This document shows positions 32,658-38,675 of a stretch of 38,675 nt of DNA, in pieces. The DNA comes from an uncultured Solirubrobacterales bacterium (GTDB lineage: Bacteria > Actinomycetota > Thermoleophilia > Solirubrobacterales > 70-9). The stretch is taken from assembly GCA_903939845.1 (NCBI GenBank), contig CAJAIJ010000050.1:140456-179130 (forward strand). Reading direction: 5' to 3'. A model generated the notes under the pieces. It was not told the origin of the DNA, did no database searches, and was given only the letters and a program-made list of their open reading frames with translations. The position numbers and the translations under genes are program-made. Numbering within the stretch: position 1 is the first letter of the stretch; every line of letters begins with the position of its first letter.

Positions 32658-34060
32658 GCGTTCCACAGATCGAGACCGGGCTTCTCGAGCGGTCCATCCT
32701 CGAGGGCATCGACCGGGCAGCGCGGAGGGGCCGCAAGACGGTCGTGTCCGTCGTCCTCCCGATCGAGTGCGATGACCCCGCCGCAGTCGCCTTTACCTCC
32801 CGGCGGGCCGGAGACCACTGGTTCTGCTGGGAGCGGGGAGAAACGGGAACCGCGATCGGAGCCATCGGGACTGCCGAAGCCATCGTCTCCCGGGGGCCCG
32901 ATCGATTTCGCGACGTTGCCTCCGAGTGTGCCCACCTCTCCGGCGAAGCGGTGGTCGTCGATCCGTACGGAGTCTCGCCGAGATCCGGACCACTTTGGTG
33001 TGGCGGTTTCGCCTTCTCGGATGGGGGTGCCGGCACGTCCATCTGGTCCTCGTTCCCACCGGCCAGGATGGCCCTGCCCGAGATACAGGTAGAAGCCGGC
33101 CCCGAGACGGCGCTTTTGACCCTCAATGTCGTCGTCACCGCCGGGGTCGACCGCGCCAGGACTGTCGAGACTGCAGTTGCACGGGCTTCAGGGCTCGAAC
33201 AGGGCGAGTTGCCACTTCTGGATCCCCATCTCAGTGTCCGGCCGACGATCGAGAGTGCCTTGCCCCCGGATCGCTTCGAGGAGTCGGTCGGCATAGCAGT
33301 GGATGCGATCAGGAGAGGCGACCTCGAGAAGGTTGTCCTTGCCAGGGAGATCGTCGTGCAGGCTGCGTCGGCTCACGACCCGGCCGCTCTGTTCGGCGCG
33401 ATCAGAGAAGGATTCCCTACCTGTTTCAACTTCTGTGTCGGGACTCCGGAGGCTGCCTTCGTAGGGGCCAGTCCCGAACTCCTGATTCGGTCCGAGGGTC
33501 GCACTGTTTCGACCGTTGCTCTCGCCGGGTCGACTCGTCGCAGTGCCGACCCTGCGGTCGACGACCATCTGGCCGAGCGTCTCCTGGCTAGCGACAAGGA
33601 CAGGGGCGAACAGCAGATGGTCGTCCGTCAGATCACCGAGTCCCTCAGGAGGCTCAGCGTCTGGGTCGAATCAGCCCCTGAGCCCGAAATCGTGAAGGTC
33701 GCAAACATCCAGCATCTCGGAACACCGATCATCGCCCAGCTCGCCCAGCCCCTCACCGCAATCGAACTCGCCGGCCTTCTGCATCCGACCCCTGCCGTCG
33801 GAGGCAAGCCCTGGAAGCAGGCTTCGAAGGTGATCGCCGAGGTCGAGGGGATGGACCGGGGCTGGTACGCCGGTCCGGTCGGATGGATGGAGGGCTCGGG
33901 TGACGGCGAATTCTGCGTTGCCCTCCGGAGCGCACTGCTACGGGATCGCTCGGCCCACCTGTACGCCGGCGTCGGGGTCGTGGCCGATTCCTCGCCACCT
34001 GACGAACTGGCCGAGACCGAGATCAAGCTCGGAGCGCTGCTTCCACTGCTGGCCGAATAG
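32654..34060 (+). CDS. menF: Isochorismate synthase (menaquinone type)
   Basis: Chorismate-using enzyme that converts chorismate to isochorismate, the entry to menaquinone; 468 residues. The C-terminal core is well conserved: KVVLAREIV, FVGASPELLIRSEGRTVSTVALAGSTRR, HLGTPI, LLHPTPAVGGKPWKQA and EGMDRGWYAGPVGWMEGSGDGEFCVALRSALL, the last being typical of isochorismate rather than anthranilate synthases. The N-terminal half is more divergent. An EntC or salicylate-synthase role is possible by family, but the men cluster meeting it tail to tail makes MenF the best call. It is translationally coupled to ilvN through a GTGA overlap, and its TAG stop lies in a hairpin shared with menD's end. Confidence 0.93.
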   Translation: MSVPQIETGLLERSILEGIDRAARRGRKTVVSVVLPIECDDPAAVAFTSRRAGDHWFCWERGETGTAIGAIGTAEAIVSRGPDRFRDVASECAHLSGEAVVVDPYGVSPRSGPLWCGGFAFSDGGAGTSIWSSFPPARMALPEIQVEAGPETALLTLNVVVTAGVDRARTVETAVARASGLEQGELPLLDPHLSVRPTIESALPPDRFEESVGIAVDAIRRGDLEKVVLAREIVVQAASAHDPAALFGAIREGFPTCFNFCVGTPEAAFVGASPELLIRSEGRTVSTVALAGSTRRSADPAVDDHLAERLLASDKDRGEQQMVVRQITESLRRLSVWVESAPEPEIVKVANIQHLGTPIIAQLAQPLTAIELAGLLHPTPAVGGKPWKQASKVIAEVEGMDRGWYAGPVGWMEGSGDGEFCVALRSALLRDRSAHLYAGVGVVADSSPPDELAETEIKLGALLPLLAE

Positions 34061-34071
34061 CGCCTATTCGG
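34053..34071. terminator. 8-bp hairpin between convergent menF and menD
   Basis: CCGAATAG-CGC-CTATTCGG is a perfect 8-bp stem with a 3-nt loop. The left arm contains the TAG stop of menF, and the hairpin ends 6 nt before the menD stop triplet (34078-34080). It probably ends both transcripts; no long T-run is present on either side. Confidence 0.6.
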
Positions 34072-34077
34072 GGCCGG

Positions 34078-35760
34078 TCAGTGGTCTGGACAGACCTCTA
34101 CCACCAGGGGACCTGGATGCTCCAGTGCCTCTACGAGTGCATCGATGTCATCGACTCGAGTCGCCGGGATGCCCCAGGTTGCTGCCAGCACCGAGGGTTC
34201 CACCGAGCCAGGGGTCAGCATCAGACGGTCGAACTCCTCCGGACTCATGGAGTCCTTCTGTGGGAGGCGCTCGAAGATCCTGCCTCCGCCGTCGTTGACG
34301 ACGACTATCCGGATATCGAGGTCGAGCCCGGCGAGCAGGTCGAGCGCGCCGACGTCATGTCGGAAGCCGACGTCACCGGTCACCGCAGTCGTCCTTTTCC
34401 CGGTCGCCAGGGCAGCCCCGATGCCGGAAGACACCAGGCCATCGATGCCGTTGGCACCGCGGTTTGCGAGGTAGGTGAGTGCCTGCGGCCCCGGTGGGGC
34501 CTCGGCCTCCTGATCCCGGATGGCCAGACTCGATGCCGTGTAGATGATTTCGCCGTCCTTCGCCGTTCGATGAATCGCCCTGTGGATCGCTGCCCGGTCC
34601 AGCCTTCCATCGCCCCGATCGGCCCCAATGGTCCCGTCCTGGGCTGCCAGCCATTGTCGTACGAAGGCGTCGTCCGGCGCAGCGGGAAGCGTGGCCGCGA
34701 ACCTTTCCAGTGTCGACCCCGTATCCGACCTGAGAATCAGATCGGCAATCCTCGAAGGTTCGTGCCACCCCCCGGAGGGGTCGACAACGATCTGCACGCA
34801 GTCGGGAGCCTCCGAGAGCATCTTGCGCAGAGCCTTGGAGGTCGGCATCTCCCCGATCCTGATCACGGCCTCGGGAGTGAGTGGTTCCAGTGCTTCATCG
34901 CTTCCGAGAATGGAGTCATAGCGCCAGATCACCCGACCCGTGTCGTGAGGGCCCGACCTCAGCTGGGACGTTGGCTCAGCGAGCAGTGGCGCTCCGAGAT
35001 GCTCGGCCAGCCTGCACGCCGGTTCGGCTACGCCGGTATCGAGTTGGCGACCCGCGATGATCATGACTCTGGCCCTCCCCTGGAGCAGGGAGCTCACCCG
35101 CTGGATATCGGGGTCGGCGGGATCGGCCGGCTTCGAAATCACCTCTGTCAGGGGCCGATCGCCTCTTCCCTCGAGTGCGAGAGTGCTGGAGGCCACGACC
35201 GACGCCGGATCAGGCACTGGTGCGAGAGGTTCCCGGAGCCCCAGATTCAGCTGGACGGGGCCCGGCCGTGGGTCTCCCGTCGAGGCGGAAAAGGCCCTGC
35301 AGGCCAGAGATCGGGAGTGAATGAGACCGGGGTCATCTGCCCGATGGTCGCCGACTTCGACGAAAAGTCTGACCGCGTCTCCGAACATCTTGATCTGGTC
35401 GATGGCCTGACCGGCTCCTACATCCCTCAACTCCGGAGGACGATCGGCAGTCAGAAGGATCAGGGGAACTGCCGAAAGGTCGGCCTCGGCCACTGCCGGG
35501 TGGTAGTTCGCCGATGCCGTTCCCGAAGTACAGATCAGGACGACCGGGGTAGAAGACGCCTGAGCCGCCCCCAGAGCCAGAAATGAACAGGCTCGTTCGT
35601 CGACCCCGACGAAGGTTTCGATGCCGGGCTCGCGTTCGAAGGCGAGGGCCAGCGGGGTCGATCTCGAGCCAGGGGAAATCACGGCCAGCTGGACGCCGCA
35701 CCGTGAGAGCTCCTCGGCCATCGCCGAGCAGAAAGCGAGATTGGAATTGGTGCGGTCCAT
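34078..35760 (-). CDS. menD: SEPHCHC synthase MenD
   Basis: ThDP enzyme joining isochorismate with 2-oxoglutarate to give SEPHCHC, the first committed menaquinone step; 560 residues. The N-terminal VISPGSRSTPLALAFE is diagnostic for MenD, followed by LTADRPPELRDVGAGQAIDQIKMFG. The C-terminal ThDP region has GDVGFRHDVGALDLL, then VVVNDGGGRIFERLPQ, a MenD-specific loop. ATG 35760 is 9 nt downstream of the menC stop, without a strong ribosome site, so it is probably translated through coupling. It is last in menB-menA-menC-menD and converges with menF, the enzyme that supplies its substrate. Confidence 0.96.
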   Translation of the reverse strand: MDRTNSNLAFCSAMAEELSRCGVQLAVISPGSRSTPLALAFEREPGIETFVGVDERACSFLALGAAQASSTPVVLICTSGTASANYHPAVAEADLSAVPLILLTADRPPELRDVGAGQAIDQIKMFGDAVRLFVEVGDHRADDPGLIHSRSLACRAFSASTGDPRPGPVQLNLGLREPLAPVPDPASVVASSTLALEGRGDRPLTEVISKPADPADPDIQRVSSLLQGRARVMIIAGRQLDTGVAEPACRLAEHLGAPLLAEPTSQLRSGPHDTGRVIWRYDSILGSDEALEPLTPEAVIRIGEMPTSKALRKMLSEAPDCVQIVVDPSGGWHEPSRIADLILRSDTGSTLERFAATLPAAPDDAFVRQWLAAQDGTIGADRGDGRLDRAAIHRAIHRTAKDGEIIYTASSLAIRDQEAEAPPGPQALTYLANRGANGIDGLVSSGIGAALATGKRTTAVTGDVGFRHDVGALDLLAGLDLDIRIVVVNDGGGRIFERLPQKDSMSPEEFDRLMLTPGSVEPSVLAATWGIPATRVDDIDALVEALEHPGPLVVEVCPDH

Positions 35761-35769
35761 GACCGGAGA

Positions 35770-36813
35770 TTAGAGCCGAAACCGCTCCAGAGCCTTTTCG
35801 TCGATCTCTATGCCGAGACCGTGACCGGAGGGCACGCGGAGCAGGTCGCCGTCCAGCTGGGCCTCCGAACTTGCGATCGTGGCACCGAACAACCTCGCCG
35901 TAGCGAGGCCCTGGGCCAGGTTCGCAAGAGGACCATCCTCAGGGAGCGTCTGGGCGACGTGAGCAGCCGCGGCGATTCCGACCGGTCCATCGAGGGCGCT
36001 GGAGAGGTAGACGGGTAGGTGACCACCGAGAGAGGGGTCGAGCGTTCCGATCTTGCTCAGCTTGACCGTCGCCCCGTCGCAGGCCCCGATACTGGCGGCC
36101 TGTTCGGCCTCGAAAGCATTCGAGACGGACTCGTCGGCAATGACCGGAATCCCGAGTTTCGCCTTCAGCTCGGCCATTGCATCGAGGCTCGAAACCGGCT
36201 GCTCGACCAACTCGAGGTCGAACTCGGCCAGCCTTGCGAGCATCTCCGAGGCCTGTTCGACCGACCACGCTCCGTTGGCATCGATCCTGATCCTGGCGCG
36301 CGACCCAACTGCCTCTCTCGTGGCAGCCACCCTGAGGATGTCTTCATCTCCGGTTCCCGCCTTGAGCTTGAACGAGGAGAATCCATCGGCGGCCCAGTTG
36401 GCAGCATCGGATGCAGCAACGGCCGGATCGTCGGCTCCGATGGTCGCGTTGCACTTGATCGGCCTCGCCTCTGGCTGCCCGAGGAAGGCATGTAGCGGCA
36501 GGCCCTCTCTCCGGGCGGCTATGTCTGCAATCGCGGTTTCGATCGCGCATCTAGCCGGGGCCGTCATCGGATCGGTCGGCTCCTCTCGTCCAGTTTCGGT
36601 CGCGGCCGCCCAGTCCCGTAGATCCTTCACGACGGTTGCCAGGGCTGCCCCCCCTCTCAGGGACAGCGGAACGGCCTCGCCGAGGCCGACGAAACCGTCC
36701 GTTGCGGTCAGCCGAAGCAAGACCATTTCACGCTGGTCGATCTCGCCGGTCGAGGTCCGATAGGTCCGTCGGAATGGAAGGGCGTAGGGGATGACCTCGA
36801 CCGAGGCAAACAT
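35770..36813 (-). CDS. menC: o-Succinylbenzoate synthase
   Basis: Enolase-superfamily enzyme that dehydrates SHCHC to o-succinylbenzoate; 347 residues. The catalytic set is visible: KLK (K149 and K151), metal ligands D178 (RIDANGAW), E204 (LVEQPV) and D227 (IADESV), and K251 in TVKLSKIG. By sequence alone it could be a dipeptide epimerase or muconate cycloisomerase relative, since these share the same residues, but its place between menA and menD makes MenC the sound call. The ATG follows the menA stop directly (TAGATG), so translation is coupled. Confidence 0.92.
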   Translation of the reverse strand: MFASVEVIPYALPFRRTYRTSTGEIDQREMVLLRLTATDGFVGLGEAVPLSLRGGAALATVVKDLRDWAAATETGREEPTDPMTAPARCAIETAIADIAARREGLPLHAFLGQPEARPIKCNATIGADDPAVAASDAANWAADGFSSFKLKAGTGDEDILRVAATREAVGSRARIRIDANGAWSVEQASEMLARLAEFDLELVEQPVSSLDAMAELKAKLGIPVIADESVSNAFEAEQAASIGACDGATVKLSKIGTLDPSLGGHLPVYLSSALDGPVGIAAAAHVAQTLPEDGPLANLAQGLATARLFGATIASSEAQLDGDLLRVPSGHGLGIEIDEKALERFRL

Positions 36814-37695
36814 CTATCCGACCAGAATCAGGCCGAGCGAGGCTCCGAGTGCGAAGGTCGCGAGGGAGACGCCTACGTCAGCAAGGGCTCGGTTCAGAGA
36901 CGGACCGTCCGTCCTGCTGTCGACCGCCCGGACGGCCTTGAGGCCGAACGGGACGGCGATCAAGCCGAGCAATGCACCGTCGAGGGAGCGGTCGAGGGCT
37001 ACCGTCAACAGTAGTGCTGCGAGCGCGAGAGTCATCACGGTTCGGAAGAACTTCCTGGTCCACTGTCGTCCGAACCGTGCCGCCAGGGTCATCTTGCCGG
37101 ACCGGCGGTCGCTGTCGATGTCACGGATGTTGTTCACGATCAGGATCGCTGTGGCCAGGAGTCCTACGGTGATCGAGAGCCCGAAGGCTCCGGCATCCAG
37201 CGCTTCCGTCTGCACGAAGTAGGACCCGTTGACCGCCACGAGTCCGAAGAACAGGAAGACGAAGATCTCGCCGAGCCCCGAATATCCATAGGGCTTCGGG
37301 CCACCGGTATACAGGGCGCCCGCGGTGATCGACAGTGCTCCGATCAAGAGAATCACCGGTCCGGCCAGCCAGGTCAGATAGAGACCCGCGACGATGGAGA
37401 GGCCGAACGCAACCCAGGCGGCCCAGAGGACCCTCGACGGTGTCGCCAGACCGGCGGCCGTGATCCGAACGGGTCCGAGCCTGTCGGTCGAATCCGTCCC
37501 CCTGCGGGCGTCGGAATAGTCGTTGGCGAGATTGGTCCCGATCTGGATCAGGATGCTCGCGATCAGGGCCGCGATGAATCCTCCGAGCCTGGGAAGGCCA
37601 TCCGACTGTTGCCACGCGACCGCCGTTCCGACCAGCACCGGGGCGATTGCGGCCGGGAGGGTCCGGGGGCGGGCTGCGTTGAACCAGATTCTCAT
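36814..37695 (-). CDS. menA: 1,4-dihydroxy-2-naphthoate polyprenyltransferase
   Basis: UbiA-superfamily membrane enzyme that attaches the polyprenyl tail to dihydroxynaphthoate, giving demethylmenaquinone; 293 residues. The first Asp-rich motif is NLANDYSDARRGTD and the second is NNIRDIDSDRRSGKMTLAARFG, both on inner loops. About eight or nine hydrophobic helices are apparent (for example VLLIGALSITAGALYTGG nearby and FVFLFFGLVAVNGSYF). ATG 37695 (MRIWFNAARPRTLPAAIAP) is the family start, with a GAGAGGAGGGG ribosome site just upstream; the longer open frame adds an Arg-rich shadow. A 16-nt gap separates it from the menB stop. Confidence 0.95.
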   Translation of the reverse strand: MRIWFNAARPRTLPAAIAPVLVGTAVAWQQSDGLPRLGGFIAALIASILIQIGTNLANDYSDARRGTDSTDRLGPVRITAAGLATPSRVLWAAWVAFGLSIVAGLYLTWLAGPVILLIGALSITAGALYTGGPKPYGYSGLGEIFVFLFFGLVAVNGSYFVQTEALDAGAFGLSITVGLLATAILIVNNIRDIDSDRRSGKMTLAARFGRQWTRKFFRTVMTLALAALLLTVALDRSLDGALLGLIAVPFGLKAVRAVDSRTDGPSLNRALADVGVSLATFALGASLGLILVG

Positions 37696-37711
37696 CGGTC
37701 TGCCCCTCCTC

Positions 37712-38590
37712 TCAGGGACGCCTGGGGAAGCGGCTGAAGTCGGGCGAGCGTCCCTCCTTGAAGGAATCCCGACCCTCCTGTCCTTCCTCCGACATGTAGA
37801 AGAGGAGGGTCGCGTCATGGGAGAGTTGCTGGAGACCGGTCAGGCCGTCTTCCTCCGCGTTGAAGCTGGACTTGAGAAGGCGAAGGGAGAGGGGGGACAG
37901 GTGCGACATCTCCCTGCACCAGGCGACGGTCTCACGCTCCAGGTCTGCCAGTGGCACCACCGTGTTCACCAGCCCCATCTGGAGGGCCTCTTCGGCTCCG
38001 TAGAGGCGGCAGAGGAACCAGAATTCCTTCGCCTTCTTGACCCCGATGTTCCTCGCCAGAAGGCTTGCGCCGAACCCTCCGTCGAAGCTTCCGACCCTCG
38101 GTCCGGTCTGGCCGAATCGGGCGTTGTCTGCCGCGATGGTCATGTCGCACACCAGGTGGAGGATGTGGCCACCACCTACCGCGTATCCGGCGACCATTGC
38201 CACCACCGGCTTGGGCAGGCGCCGGATCTGAACATGCAGATCGCCGACGTCGAGGCGTCCGATGCCCTTCCCGGCGACTTCGTCGTCACCGATGTAGCCG
38301 TCGTCGCCGCGGATCTTCTGGTCCCCACCGGAGCAGAAGGCATCGTCGCCCACACCGGTGAAGATGATCGAGCCGACGTCGGTGTCGTCTCTGGCTCGCG
38401 TGAAGGCGTCCCGGAGCTCGGCCAGCGTCTGGGGCCTGAATGCGTTCCTGACCTCGGGCCGGTTGATCGAGATCTTCGCGATCCCCTCGGCACGTTCGTA
38501 GAGGATGTCCCCGTACTCATGGGCGGGGGACCACTCGATCGGCTCGTATAGGGATTCCTCGGGTGGGGCCAGGCTGTGTCTGTCGGGCAA
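37712..38590 (-). CDS. menB: 1,4-dihydroxy-2-naphthoyl-CoA synthase
   Basis: Crotonase-fold enzyme that closes the second ring of naphthoquinone from o-succinylbenzoyl-CoA; 292 residues. Signatures are [14 protein letters not shown], the oxyanion loop [36 protein letters not shown], and [22 protein letters not shown] with the catalytic Asp, which distinguishes MenB from ordinary enoyl-CoA hydratases. The N-terminal extension (about 25 residues, YEPIEWSP) is typical of actinobacterial MenB. The TTG start has an AAAGAAAGG ribosome site 7 nt upstream. It is first in the menBACD operon; menE, which makes its substrate, is not in view. Confidence 0.95.
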   Translation of the reverse strand: MPDRHSLAPPEESLYEPIEWSPAHEYGDILYERAEGIAKISINRPEVRNAFRPQTLAELRDAFTRARDDTDVGSIIFTGVGDDAFCSGGDQKIRGDDGYIGDDEVAGKGIGRLDVGDLHVQIRRLPKPVVAMVAGYAVGGGHILHLVCDMTIAADNARFGQTGPRVGSFDGGFGASLLARNIGVKKAKEFWFLCRLYGAEEALQMGLVNTVVPLADLERETVAWCREMSHLSPLSLRLLKSSFNAEEDGLTGLQQLSHDATLLFYMSEEGQEGRDSFKEGRSPDFSRFPRRP

Positions 38591-38616
38591 GGGGAGACCT
38601 TTCTTTTTCCCGACCC

Positions 38617-38622
38617 GTAATA
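38617..38622 (-). promoter_or_regulatory. -10 box for the menBACD operon
   Basis: On the - strand TATTAC lies 26 nt before the menB TTG, leaving a short leader that carries the AAAGAAAGG ribosome site. On the + strand the same bases read TAATAT (38618-38623), so a divergent promoter for a gene to the right is equally possible. Confidence 0.45.
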
Positions 38623-38675
38623 TCGCCGGGACGGAAGCGGTTCGGTAGCGAAAGATAGCCGGGATGCTGGAGAAG

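Noticed and set aside
37696-37818. Longer menA start
   Set aside because: The added 41 residues are Arg/Pro-rich, overlap menB and lie upstream of a good ribosome site for ATG 37695.
38664-38675. Possible start of a + strand gene (ATG CTG GAG AAG) running out of the window
   Set aside because: Only four codons are visible. A TAATAT box at 38618 could serve it, but nothing more can be supported.

Overview
This is a GC-rich, gene-dense chromosomal window of about 38.7 kb with 35 protein genes plus one small upstream ORF. There are no RNA genes, mobile elements or CRISPR arrays, and no gene-free stretch over 300 bases. The gene families, the frequent GTG and TTG starts, and the many -10-like boxes placed 6-8 nt in front of start codons point to Actinomycetota. 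The secreted protease's C-terminal Cys/His domain and the coiled-coil transglycosylase resemble proteins I associate with Thermoleophilia (Solirubrobacterales), so that class is my best guess. The class is an inference. The content is mostly core housekeeping.

Layout: (1) 1-4.5 kb, + strand: arginine biosynthesis (argJ end, argB, argD, argG) with two small membrane proteins inserted, genes mostly joined by 4-nt overlaps. (2) 4.5-6.1 kb: a secreted coiled-coil transglycosylase-like wall hydrolase, convergent with a SixA-type phosphatase. (3) 6.1-12.5 kb: dnaE, an acyl-CoA dehydrogenase that looks highly expressed, a strong terminator and a glutamate decarboxylase. (4) 12.5-16.9 kb: nfo and gltX start head to head with overlapping 5' ends. 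They are followed by a cysteine-synthesis operon made of an Rrf2 regulator, cysK and cysE. (5) 16.9-23.7 kb: pcrA-folD, a four-helix membrane protein and gatCAB. (6) 23.7-30.4 kb: a secreted trypsin-like protease, a two-helix zinc-ribbon protein with a small upstream ORF, and three envelope glycosyltransferase genes on the - strand (two sister GT-C proteins and a DUF2304-GT2 fusion). Divergent from these is a UDP-sulfoquinovose synthase. (7) 30.4-38.6 kb: ilvB-ilvN-menF on + meets menB-menA-menC-menD on - at a hairpin, giving most of the classical menaquinone pathway in one place. menE and menH are not seen.

Functional links: gltX and gatCAB together suggest indirect Gln-tRNA synthesis. The Rrf2-cysK-cysE order suggests CymR-like cysteine control. 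The sulfoquinovose synthase facing a polyprenyl-sugar type glycosyltransferase set, with a dyad between their promoters, suggests a sulfonated surface glycan. That is the least ordinary idea in the window and is untested.
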